Shown piece after piece: positions 1-5,469 of a stretch of 7,681 nucleotides of DNA (the stretch's first letter is position 1; each line of letters starts with the position of its first letter). The notes under the pieces are model-generated. The model searched no databases, was not told where the DNA came from, and was given only the letters and a program-made list of their open reading frames with translations. The stretch lies in the NCBI GenBank assembly GCA_036342255.1, contig JAZAUS010000032.1:1-7681 (forward strand), in the 5' to 3' direction. A program made the position numbers and the translations under genes. This DNA comes from RUG11198 sp036342255 (GTDB lineage Bacteria > Bacillota_I > Bacilli_A > RF39 > UBA660).

Positions 1-2
1 AT

Positions 3-908
3 TTATTACAAGCAATAGAAGATAGAGATATTGATTATAATGATATTATTAATAGTATATTTGATATTTCTTCTAATGATTTTAGTAAAGGTAGATATAA
101 TTTAATAGTTTGTTTATTAACTATTTCAGATATGATACCTTCAGATAAAGCATTAGATATGTACCAAGCAACAGCATATTATTTCTGTTTACAAGTAAAT
201 ATGTTTAGTGCTTATGAGGGTGGTGCAAAAGCATTGAAAACAATTCCATCTTCTTATTTAGCTTTAAGAACAGCACAATTATTTAATTGGGATTATGCAG
301 AATATCTTAATTCAGATGAATCTGTTGAAGATAATGTTGAGGAAACATATTTTGAGTTTAGTTATAAGTTCAATTATATATTAAATGAGTTTACTTTCAA
401 AATCCCAGTTACCCAAGTTAAACAAGGTTTCTTCCGTAAGAAAACTGGATATATGTTAAGTAAAAATGCTAAAGCCTATGGAAGATTTACTATTGGTAAT
501 GATATGGAAGTCCATAGAATATATAAATCTGATATTATTAAACTTATTGAAGCAAATCTAAAGAATGGACATTCTTATATATATGATAGTTACCACGAAT
601 TATTATTTGCTATTGATAGAACTGGAAGTGCAGCAATTATATTAGAAACATTAGCTATGAATGGTTTCTTTGGTGCTTGTTCTTTCACTAAACAAGATAG
701 TAAGATTTGGGTAGATGACGATGATGATTGTTTATATGTTGAGGGCAAAACAAAACCAGATGTTGTAACTGAAGCAGAAGAAGACAATTGTCCAAGACCT
801 ATTGGTTGGGCAAAAGTAAGAGATTACTTATATAAAGCAATCCCACTTAATAGTAAATTATATGTATCTTATATAAATAATAATGATATATATTTATTAT
901 CTTCATAA
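3..908 (+). CDS. Unknown protein, 5'-truncated by the window edge
   Basis: I do not recognise this family. The reading frame is open without a stop from position 3, so the gene enters from the left and its true start lies outside. The first ATG in the window, at 132, has no Shine-Dalgarno sequence before it, and the codons before it read as normal protein (LLQAIEDRDIDYNDI...), so 132 is very probably internal. About 301 residues are visible. The N-terminal part looks helical, with an aromatic-rich stretch near MYQATAYYFCLQ. The middle carries alternating hydrophobic strands (FEFSYKFNYI, FTFKIPVTQV). Near residues 190-200 counted from ATG 132 there is an acidic run, WVDDDDDC. No signal peptide, membrane span or catalytic motif is visible, so a soluble cytoplasmic protein is inferred. 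It probably shares a transcript with the gene at 932, 23 bases downstream. Confidence 0.85.
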   Translation, partial: LLQAIEDRDIDYNDIINSIFDISSNDFSKGRYNLIVCLLTISDMIPSDKALDMYQATAYYFCLQVNMFSAYEGGAKALKTIPSSYLALRTAQLFNWDYAEYLNSDESVEDNVEETYFEFSYKFNYILNEFTFKIPVTQVKQGFFRKKTGYMLSKNAKAYGRFTIGNDMEVHRIYKSDIIKLIEANLKNGHSYIYDSYHELLFAIDRTGSAAIILETLAMNGFFGACSFTKQDSKIWVDDDDDCLYVEGKTKPDVVTEAEEDNCPRPIGWAKVRDYLYKAIPLNSKLYVSYINNNDIYLLSS

Positions 909-931
909 TTATTTTTGAAAGGAATTTTATA

Positions 932-1117
932 ATGGGAAAAATCAATCTTGATTTATATAATCAAATGAAAGACAGAGAAGTTGTCGTAAGAAATATTGAA
1001 GATGATATGACAGATGAGTATAAAAAAATCTGTGAAGAAGCAGATGAAAGAATTATTCAACATCAAAAATATTTAGCCGAAGTATATATAAAATCATCTA
1101 CATTTATTGCAAAATAG
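932..1117 (+). CDS. Small charged helical protein, unknown function
   Basis: A 61-residue protein with no family I can name. The start is supported by AAAGGA at 918-923, eight bases before the ATG. It follows the preceding stop by 23 bases, so the two genes are probably cotranscribed. The sequence is mostly helix-forming and charged (MGKINLDLYNQMKDREV, then DEYKKICEEADERI), with a single cysteine. The last dozen residues are more hydrophobic, but not long enough for a membrane span. It ends in TAG, the only TAG stop among the genes here. The frame beyond it is low-complexity AT sequence that meets another TAG at 1160, so readthrough is unlikely. Size and position fit a small accessory or regulatory protein of a phage-like element, but nothing in the sequence shows its role. 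Confidence 0.75.
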   Translation: MGKINLDLYNQMKDREVVVRNIEDDMTDEYKKICEEADERIIQHQKYLAEVYIKSSTFIAK

Positions 1118-1192
1118 AATATAAAATTACAAAAATCTATTTACAATAACAAAAAAATATAGTATTCTTACAAAGAATTACAAAAAATATAT

Positions 1193-1223
1193 TAAAAATA
1201 ATTATATTTTTTAATTATTTTTA
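1193..1223. repeat. AT-only 12-bp perfect inverted repeat upstream of promoter
   Basis: TAAAAATAATTA (1193-1204) and TAATTATTTTTA (1212-1223) are perfect reverse complements around a 7-base T-rich centre. The repeat ends ten bases before the -35 box at 1233. It lies in a 228-base gap (1118-1345) rich in A- and T-tracts and short TTACAA repeats. It could be an operator, an UP-like element, or a weak terminator for the gene ending at 1117. Because it contains only A and T in an AT-rich region, chance formation is a real possibility. Confidence 0.45.
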
Positions 1224-1232
1224 TAAAAATAC

Positions 1233-1261
1233 TTTACATAATATATTATATTTGTTATAAT
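1233..1261 (+). promoter_or_regulatory. Strong sigma-A-type promoter for the histone-like gene
   Basis: The -35 box TTTACA (1233-1238; 5 of 6 to TTGACA) is separated by exactly 17 bases from a perfect -10 box TATAAT (1256-1261). A TG at 1253-1254 one base before the -10 adds an extended -10 element. Transcription should start near 1267-1268, giving a leader of about 78 bases. This is the best promoter match I found in the window. Confidence 0.8.
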
Positions 1262-1274
1262 TAGAAGTAGTTTT

Positions 1275-1304
1275 ATATTGGATGAAAATTATAATCTCCA
1301 ATAT
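1275..1304 (+). other. 5'-UTR hairpin in the histone-like gene leader
   Basis: ATATTGGA (1275-1282) pairs perfectly with TCCAATAT (1297-1304) around a 14-base loop. It begins only about seven bases after the predicted transcription start and ends well before the SD at 1332-1337, so it leaves the SD free. A 5'-terminal stem of this kind often protects an mRNA from decay. A regulatory role is inference; the pairing is seen directly. Confidence 0.45.
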
Positions 1305-1345
1305 GTACTTATAAAATATTTCCAAAAGGATAAGGAGAAAGAAAA

Positions 1346-1756
1346 ATGGAAAAGAAGACAGAGACAAAGAAACCAGTAGCAAAGAAGGTAGATGCTGTAA
1401 CAAAGGCTAAAGACACTGCAAAGAAGGCCACAGCAGAGGTAAAGGCAGCTGAAAAGGCACTTGCAAAGGCAAAGGCAGAAGTTGTTAAGGCAACTGAAAA
1501 GGTTAAGAAGGCAAAGGCAAAGGAAAAGGAAGCTAATGCAAAGGTTAAGGCAGCTGAAAAGGCAGCAGCAGACAAGGCAAAGGCTGAAGCAAAGAAGGCT
1601 GAACCTAAGAAGGCTACACCAAAGAAGGAAGCTCCAAAGAAGGAAGCACCTAAGAAGGAAGTAAAGCCAGCAGAGCCTAAGAAGGAAGTTAAGGCAGAAG
1701 TTAAGGCAACACCAAAGGCAACTACAAAGAAGGTTGAAGCAAAGGCAAAGAAGTAA
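1346..1756 (+). CDS. Histone H1-like Ala/Lys-rich DNA-binding protein
   Basis: The 136-residue product has 47 Lys and 35 Ala, no Arg, no aromatic residue and no Cys, and a net charge near +26. Residues 12-85 are proline-free Ala/Lys/Glu repeats (KAAEKA, AKAKAE) suited to one long helix. Residues 86-113 carry five PKK units (PKKATPKKEAPKKEA...), and the tail is rich in K, V and A. This composition matches the lysine/alanine-rich tails of bacterial H1-like proteins, so non-specific DNA (or RNA) binding and compaction is the likely role. No globular domain is visible. The start is fixed by AAGGAG at 1332-1337, eight bases before the ATG. It has its own near-consensus promoter and probably shares a transcript with the gene at 1776. 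Codon use is unlike the neighbours: 45 of 47 lysines are AAG, against roughly one in five in the Lys-rich gene at 3100. This suggests high expression or a separate origin. Confidence 0.85.
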   Translation: MEKKTETKKPVAKKVDAVTKAKDTAKKATAEVKAAEKALAKAKAEVVKATEKVKKAKAKEKEANAKVKAAEKAAADKAKAEAKKAEPKKATPKKEAPKKEAPKKEVKPAEPKKEVKAEVKATPKATTKKVEAKAKK

Positions 1757-1775
1757 TTAAAGAGGGATTAATATC

Positions 1776-1982
1776 ATGGTAGTAATTAAATGGAGAAACA
1801 AGTTTAGTGGAGAAGAGGGATATGTAGAAAGTATTAGTGCTAAAGAACAGCACTTCATAAATACTTATGATATTTCACAGGCTAAACAGTATTCCTCTGA
1901 AAGTATTGCTAAAGGTCAAATTAGCAATTTGGCTAAATATGGTGAAGCCGACAACAATGATTTTGAAATTATAAATATGTGA
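1776..1982 (+). CDS. Small protein of unknown function, cotranscribed with H1-like gene
   Basis: A 68-residue protein starting 19 bases after the histone-like gene, with GAGGG at 1762-1766 as a plausible SD nine bases before the ATG. It begins with a probable beta hairpin (VVIKWRNKFSGEEGYVESI). A Ser/Gln/Lys-rich probable helix follows (ISQAKQYSSESIAKGQISNL), then an acidic C-terminus (YGEADNNDFEIINM). It has no membrane segment and I cannot assign a family. Lysines here are mostly AAA, so the AAG bias of the gene before it does not extend into this one. It ends in TGA eleven bases before a terminator stem, which makes it the last gene of the unit started by the promoter at 1233. A role beside the nucleoid-type protein is possible from position only. 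Confidence 0.75.
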   Translation: MVVIKWRNKFSGEEGYVESISAKEQHFINTYDISQAKQYSSESIAKGQISNLAKYGEADNNDFEIINM

Positions 1983-1992
1983 TAAAAACCTT

Positions 1993-2036
1993 ATAATAGC
2001 ACTAATTTTTATATTGGTGCTATTATTTGGTTTTAT
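1993..2036 (+). terminator. Rho-independent terminator of the histone-like unit
   Basis: ATAATAGCAC (1993-2002) and GTGCTATTAT (2017-2026) form a perfect 10-bp stem, which can extend inward by three more pairs including one G-U. A T-rich run interrupted by GG (2027-2036) follows. It lies eleven bases after the stop at 1982. The U-tract is imperfect, so termination may be partial. Confidence 0.75.
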
Positions 2037-2071
2037 ATTTATAATTAAATGAAAAGCAAAAAACTATTTTT

Positions 2072-2114
2072 AAGTAGGAAAAGTCGGAGTTTTTATTAGA
2101 CTTTTCCTATTTTT
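2072..2114 (+). terminator. Second strong terminator-like hairpin
   Basis: TAGGAAAAGTC (2075-2085) pairs perfectly with GACTTTTCCTA (2099-2109) around a 13-base loop, followed by TTTTT (2110-2114). The stem can lengthen to 14 pairs (2072-2085 with 2099-2112) if one G-U is allowed. It has the form of an efficient intrinsic terminator. It lies only 22 bases before the ATG at 2137, so it may back up the first terminator or act as an attenuator in the leader of the next operon. Confidence 0.75.
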
Positions 2115-2136
2115 GTTAAGAAAGGAATTATATATT

Positions 2137-2526
2137 ATGGAAATATTGTGGTCAGAAAAGAAAAAATGGACATTTTTTGCGTTACCACTAACATTTACGA
2201 CATATAGTTTAACAGAAGATAAACTACTTATTGATAGGGGTTTCTTAAATAAATATCAAGATGAAATAATGTTATATAGAGTATTAGATTTAACTTTATC
2301 TCGTAATTTGATACAAAGAATGTTTAAGTTAGGTTCTATTAAAGTAGTATCATCTGATAAATCTTGTCCAGATTTGATTATAAAAAATATATATGATTCC
2401 CAAAATGTTAAAGAACAATTATCTGAATTAGTAGATAAAGCTAGAGATAAAAAGAGGGTATTTTCAAGAGAAATTATTGATGATGGACATCACGATTTTG
2501 ATTCTGATGTTCAAGATTGGTTATAA
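2137..2526 (+). CDS. Solo bacterial PH-domain protein (YdbT/bPH_2-like)
   Basis: A 129-residue protein whose residues 16-100 match the bacterial PH domain of the YdbT type. The order is strand FTTYSLTEDKLLIDRGFL, then EIMLYRVLDLTLSRNLIQRMF, then LGSIKVVSSD, then LIIKNIYDSQNVKEQLSELV as the closing helix. Characteristic points are the Y-LTEDKL-I--G start, the RVLDLTLS strand and the G-I-V strand. Most YdbT-type proteins also carry membrane helices. This one has none, only a polar N-terminus (MEILWSEKKKW) and an acidic tail (DDGHHDFDSDVQDWL). It is therefore a stand-alone cytoplasmic PH domain, probably for protein or lipid binding. The ATG at 2137 is preferred because AAAGGA (2121-2126) lies ten bases before it. 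An in-frame TTG at 2113 sits inside the terminator and lacks an SD. It heads an operon running to at least 3043. Confidence 0.82.
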   Translation: MEILWSEKKKWTFFALPLTFTTYSLTEDKLLIDRGFLNKYQDEIMLYRVLDLTLSRNLIQRMFKLGSIKVVSSDKSCPDLIIKNIYDSQNVKEQLSELVDKARDKKRVFSREIIDDGHHDFDSDVQDWL

Positions 2527-2538
2527 GGAGAAATATTT

Positions 2539-2790
2539 ATGTCAGAAAAGTTTGTAGATGATAAATTAAATGTTGATATGACCGAAATTAGAACAATGTT
2601 ACAAAAACTGGGTACAAATCCTCGTTTCACAGTAGAGTTTAGGCGTACTACTAGTGGAACTAATGAAATAGTTGTAGAAATCAATTCTGAAGGTACTACA
2701 ATGCCAAGAACAGTAAAAAAGATAACTTCTCTTGAACAATTTGGTGACTTAATGGTGGAGTTTGTTAAAGACACATCATCATGGATATAA
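2539..2790 (+). CDS. Small protein of unknown function
   Basis: An 83-residue protein I cannot assign. AAGGAG at 2525-2530 overlaps the stop codon of the PH-domain gene and lies eight bases before this ATG, so translation of the two is probably linked. The N-terminal third is helical (DMTEIRTMLQKLG). A strand-turn-strand follows (RFTVEFRRTTSGTNEIVVEI, residues 29-48), and the C-terminus is a second helix (SLEQFGDLMVEFVKD). The order helix, beta hairpin, helix suggests a compact soluble alpha/beta fold, perhaps an adaptor or inhibitor-sized protein. There are no membrane segments, metal-binding cysteines or obvious nucleic-acid-binding motifs. It lies between two other small soluble genes on one transcript. 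Confidence 0.75.
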   Translation: MSEKFVDDKLNVDMTEIRTMLQKLGTNPRFTVEFRRTTSGTNEIVVEINSEGTTMPRTVKKITSLEQFGDLMVEFVKDTSSWI

Positions 2791-2800
2791 GGAAAATAAT

Positions 2801-3043
2801 ATGAATAAATTTGGGGTTTGTAGATGTGATAATATAGATTCATATGAGCCATTTATAGAGGAATTAAAACAATTTGATACCTATGAAGAAGCTTATGAAT
2901 ATTATATGCAAATAATAAATCAAAATAAATATAGTTTTATATATCCAAATAACTTATGGATTGTTTGGATAGATGATGATAAGATAGTACAATTTACACA
3001 ACTAAGAGAATATACACGATGTAAAATAATATCTATATCTTAA
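2801..3043 (+). CDS. Small acidic, aromatic-rich protein of unknown function
   Basis: An 80-residue protein (MNKFGVCRCDNIDSYEPFI...) with no recognised family. The ATG at 2801 is chosen because AAGGA (2789-2793), overlapping the stop of the preceding gene, stands seven bases before it. The same frame is open back to a TTG at 2762, but that lies inside the preceding gene and has no SD. The sequence is rich in Tyr, Trp and Asp. It contains CRC near the N-terminus, a probable helix (TYEEAYEYYMQIIN) and then strands (NNLWIVWIDDDKIVQF). The helix-strand-strand order with short turns resembles many small phage proteins that display single-domain folds. This is a structural impression only. A 56-base gap follows before the next, much longer gene. 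Confidence 0.72.
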   Translation: MNKFGVCRCDNIDSYEPFIEELKQFDTYEEAYEYYMQIINQNKYSFIYPNNLWIVWIDDDKIVQFTQLREYTRCKIISIS

Positions 3044-3099
3044 TATTGTATGGAAATTAACCAAATTGCAAACATTATATATAAGGAGGTTTTTTACTA

Positions 3100-4152
3100 A
3101 TGGAGCAATTTGAAAAGTATATTAAAGGCTTATCTAATAGTAAACTCAAAAGTAAATTAAAAGAGCTTGAACAAAATGCTGAATATTTAGGCAAAGAAAT
3201 CCCTAAAGTAGATAAAGATAAAAGAGATATGTTGCAAAAAGAATATAATAATGATATTGCACATATTGACCAGATAAAAGCAGAAATTAAGCGTAGAGAA
3301 GATAAAAAGAAGGGAAAAGAGCCATCTACAGTTGAAAAATTATTCCCTACTGTTACAACAATTATTGATAATCATAAAGTTCCTACTGATGATGAACCAT
3401 CAGAAAATAAAGAAGATGATGAAATGATAGATATTGATAAAATCAATGAGGAATTTGAAGAAATATCTAAAGAGGAACTTAAAGAAAAACTCAAAGAAGA
3501 ATTAAAAGCAGAGATTAAGAATGAACTTAAAGAAGAAATAACTAATTCTAAAACACCTACAAAATCTACAGAAGAAATATTATCTATGGAAACTACTGTT
3601 TTAATAAAAGATGACTTAAAAAAGGAAAAAACAGAGCCTAAAAAAGAAGTTAATGAAGAAACAGTAAAACAAAAAGATATATTAGAGGAAGTTATTCAAC
3701 AATCTAATGTAGAGGTTAACACTCCACCTAAAAAGAATGAAAAGAAAGTAAATACTAAACCAATAAGACCACAAACGGTATTAGAAGAAATTAAATCAGA
3801 TGGTTCTATTACTAAAGTAGTTCTGGGTGGTTCATCTATGGATATGGATATGGATATGAACATTGATGATTTATTAAGTATCGAAAACGACCCAAATAGT
3901 CAAACAATGATGTTATCAACAACAAAAGATACTATTATAAATAAATCAATTCCCCTTATTACTGATGAAGAAGTCGAAACATATACAGATAAGAGAGCAG
4001 AAAGGGAATTAGAGTTATATATCAAGTTTAGAGATATTGTTAAGGAAAAAATGAAAGAAAAAGGTTTAGATGAAGATTTAGAGAAATCCTTATCATCTAA
4101 ATTAGACATTATCAATAAAAATATCAATAAATTAAAGATTAGAACCACATAA
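3100..4152 (+). CDS. Lys/Glu-rich coiled-coil and disordered protein
   Basis: A 350-residue highly charged protein without a recognisable catalytic domain. Residues 1-70 look like a helical hairpin (LSNSKLKSKLKELEQNA, then HIDQIKAEIKRREDKKK). Residues 73-120 are acidic and probably unfolded. Residues 124-147 (starting KEELKEKLKEELKAEI) form a repetitive Lys/Glu helix. Residues 150-235 are Thr/Pro/Lys-rich linker. Residues 247-254 are MDMDMDMN, followed by an acidic hydrophobic patch (IDDLLSIEND). Residues 288-350 return to a charged helix (ERELELYIKFRDIVKEKMKE). The AAGGAGG at 3083-3089, ten bases before the ATG, is among the strongest SDs here. Two helical ends joined by a flexible acidic centre suggest a scaffold, tether or adaptor, possibly structural, in the cytoplasm. 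About one lysine codon in five is AAG. The function is unknown. Confidence 0.8.
   Translation: MEQFEKYIKGLSNSKLKSKLKELEQNAEYLGKEIPKVDKDKRDMLQKEYNNDIAHIDQIKAEIKRREDKKKGKEPSTVEKLFPTVTTIIDNHKVPTDDEPSENKEDDEMIDIDKINEEFEEISKEELKEKLKEELKAEIKNELKEEITNSKTPTKSTEEILSMETTVLIKDDLKKEKTEPKKEVNEETVKQKDILEEVIQQSNVEVNTPPKKNEKKVNTKPIRPQTVLEEIKSDGSITKVVLGGSSMDMDMDMNIDDLLSIENDPNSQTMMLSTTKDTIINKSIPLITDEEVETYTDKRAERELELYIKFRDIVKEKMKEKGLDEDLEKSLSSKLDIINKNINKLKIRTT
3838..3855 (+). repeat. In-gene ATGGAT hexanucleotide repeat (Met-Asp)
   Basis: Three perfect ATGGAT units lie in frame, followed by a diverged ATGAAC, and encode MDMDMDMN at residues 247-254 of the 350-residue protein. Slippage would add or remove Met-Asp pairs without changing the frame. 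Confidence 0.75.
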
Positions 4153-4165
4153 AAGGGGAAATAAA

Positions 4166-4594
4166 ATGGAATTAGTAGTAGAATTTAAGTCAGTTTATGC
4201 AGTTAAAATTGATGATAAAGAAACCACCACTAAGACCGATTGGACTAAGTTTAATTTAGAAATTGATAAAATAGGTATATTTAATAAACCAAAATTAAAT
4301 GTTCGTAATCTTACTGTGAAAATAATAAAAACAGTAGATGATATATTGTTATGTAAAATCAATAATGAATTAGTAACTAATATTTGGTTACAAAAAGAAA
4401 TTGATAAACAAAATGGTATTAAAACAGATGATGACGAATATCGCCAAATGGAAAAACAACGATTATCTTTATTAAGAACATATAATAATGGTAAAGATAA
4501 ATATACTATGATACCAGTAACAACTGATAAATTAATTTTAGCCACTCCTACAGATGGTGTGACTTATTATTATATGATTTATTTAGTAAAATAA
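4166..4594 (+). CDS. Unknown beta-rich protein upstream of the DUF1963 gene
   Basis: A 142-residue protein I cannot assign to a family. AAGGGG at 4153-4158 lies seven bases before the ATG and directly follows the stop of the 350-residue protein, so both are on one transcript. The N-terminal 60 residues look like a run of beta strands (ELVVEFKSVYAVKI, LNVRNLTVKIIKTV, DILLCKI). A charged helix follows (residues 74-108, WLQKEIDKQNG... EYRQMEKQRLSLLRTY), and the C-terminus returns to strands (DKLILATPTDGVTYYYMIYL). No signal peptide is present and no span is long enough for a membrane. The gap to the DUF1963 gene is only twelve bases, so the two are probably coregulated; a physical partnership is possible but not shown. 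Confidence 0.78.
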   Translation: MELVVEFKSVYAVKIDDKETTTKTDWTKFNLEIDKIGIFNKPKLNVRNLTVKIIKTVDDILLCKINNELVTNIWLQKEIDKQNGIKTDDDEYRQMEKQRLSLLRTYNNGKDKYTMIPVTTDKLILATPTDGVTYYYMIYLVK

Positions 4595-4606
4595 AAGGAG
4601 TATTTT

Positions 4607-5443
4607 ATGGATTATTCTGACTTTTTTAATCAAGTATTAGAAGAAACAGACAAAGTTGTATTACCACGACAAACAGTTTGGTTTGATATAGAAAGAGGAA
4701 AAACGGATTTATATGATAGTAAAATAGGTGGAACACCTTATTTTCCTAAAAATATGGAATATCCTAAAGGAAGTAAAAATCAACCTCTTGTATTATTAAC
4801 ACAATTAAACTTTGATACTATTCCTCATATTGAACCATATCCAAAGACGGGTATTTTACAGTTTTTCATAACACCTAATGATATTTATGGTCTAAATTGG
4901 GATGATTTAGATGTTCAAAAAGATTTTAGAGTAATATATCATCCAACTATCGCTGATGCGACACAAACACCACCAGAAATCATTCTGGAACATAAATATG
5001 ATGTACCTTTTGTGGGAGAATATAAATTAATCCCTAATGAGATTACTACTATGGTTGGCGATGTTTCTTCAGAAACATTTGTTGATGAATTTGTAAGTAA
5101 TTTTAATAAAATGGCTGATAAAGAAATCCAAGATATGTTTAGTTCACCATTAAATTCAATAATGGATTTAGATGATGGTTCTATTGAAGAATTATGCCAG
5201 AGAAATTCAAGAAAAAAGGCACATATTGGTGGTTATCCATATTTTACACAATATGACCCACGAGATAAACAACGATATTCAAAATATGATTTATTAATAT
5301 TTGAATTAGATAGTATTCACGATAAAAAGAAAAATATTGATATAATGTGGGGAGATTGTGGAATAGGTAATTTCTTTATTTCACAAGATAACTTAAAAGA
5401 ATGTAATTTTTCAGAAGTTTTATATAATTATGATTGTTATTAA
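4607..5443 (+). CDS. DUF1963 / YwqG-family protein
   Basis: A 278-residue protein of the DUF1963 family, to which B. subtilis YwqG belongs. Family landmarks in order are SKIGGTPYFP (38-47), LVLLTQLNFD (61-70), GILQFFI (82-88), HIGGYPYFTQ (206-215), LLIFELDS (229-236) and WGDCGIGNFFIS (248-259), ending in an aromatic tail (LYNYDCY). The paired G-G-x-P-x-F motifs and full length show an intact family member. The biochemical role of the family is not established. Members often sit in variable neighbourhoods, and I know of no catalytic residues to check. It has no signal peptide and should be cytoplasmic. AAAGGAG (4594-4600) lies six bases before the ATG and abuts the stop of the gene at 4166. 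An accessory or immunity-like function is a speculation from context. Confidence 0.92.
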   Translation: MDYSDFFNQVLEETDKVVLPRQTVWFDIERGKTDLYDSKIGGTPYFPKNMEYPKGSKNQPLVLLTQLNFDTIPHIEPYPKTGILQFFITPNDIYGLNWDDLDVQKDFRVIYHPTIADATQTPPEIILEHKYDVPFVGEYKLIPNEITTMVGDVSSETFVDEFVSNFNKMADKEIQDMFSSPLNSIMDLDDGSIEELCQRNSRKKAHIGGYPYFTQYDPRDKQRYSKYDLLIFELDSIHDKKKNIDIMWGDCGIGNFFISQDNLKECNFSEVLYNYDCY

Positions 5444-5469
5444 TAATTATTTGGGGAGGGATAATAACA

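Noticed and set aside
1118..1162. Readthrough of the TAG at 1115-1117 (recoded stop)
   Set aside because: The extension is low-complexity Asn/Lys/Ile and ends at another TAG at 1160. All other genes read normally with the standard code.
1140..1168. TTTACA-N17-TATTCT, a second promoter-like pair
   Set aside because: The -10 matches only four of six bases, and the much better promoter lies about 90 bases downstream. TTACA motifs recur by chance in this AT-rich gap.
1164..1178. ATTCTT-ACA-AAGAAT hairpin after the gene ending at 1117
   Set aside because: The stem is only six AT-rich pairs with a three-base loop and no T-run, so it is too weak to call a terminator.
1118..1345. Short TTACAA repeats as a CRISPR array or replication-origin iterons
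   Set aside because: The repeats are too short, irregularly spaced and AT-only to support either; no spacer structure is visible.
1221..1575. Open frames on the minus strand opposite the H1-like gene, encoding Phe/Ala/Ser- or Leu-rich proteins
   Set aside because: They are mirror images of AAG/GCA-rich coding sequence, have no credible SD and cross the promoter or leader.
1461..1664. Arg/Gln-rich frame inside the H1-like gene, superficially like a basic DNA-binding protein
   Set aside because: It is the shifted reading of AAGGCA repeats. The main frame has the promoter, SD and a sensible composition.
2049..2099. Mini-frame MKSKKLFLSRKSRSFY between the two terminators, as a possible leader peptide
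   Set aside because: It has no SD, overlaps the second hairpin, and contains no codon run that would suggest attenuation control.
2511..4545. Several minus-strand open frames (for example 2511-2852, 3900-4148, 4195-4545)
   Set aside because: Each lies opposite a well-supported + strand gene, lacks an SD and has a biased Ser/Ile/Leu composition typical of antisense shadows.
5434..5469. Longer start at ATG 5434 for the 56-residue acidic peptide, giving a hydrophobic N-terminus
   Set aside because: It overlaps the DUF1963 gene and translates the strong SD itself; ATG 5470 is placed correctly after that SD.
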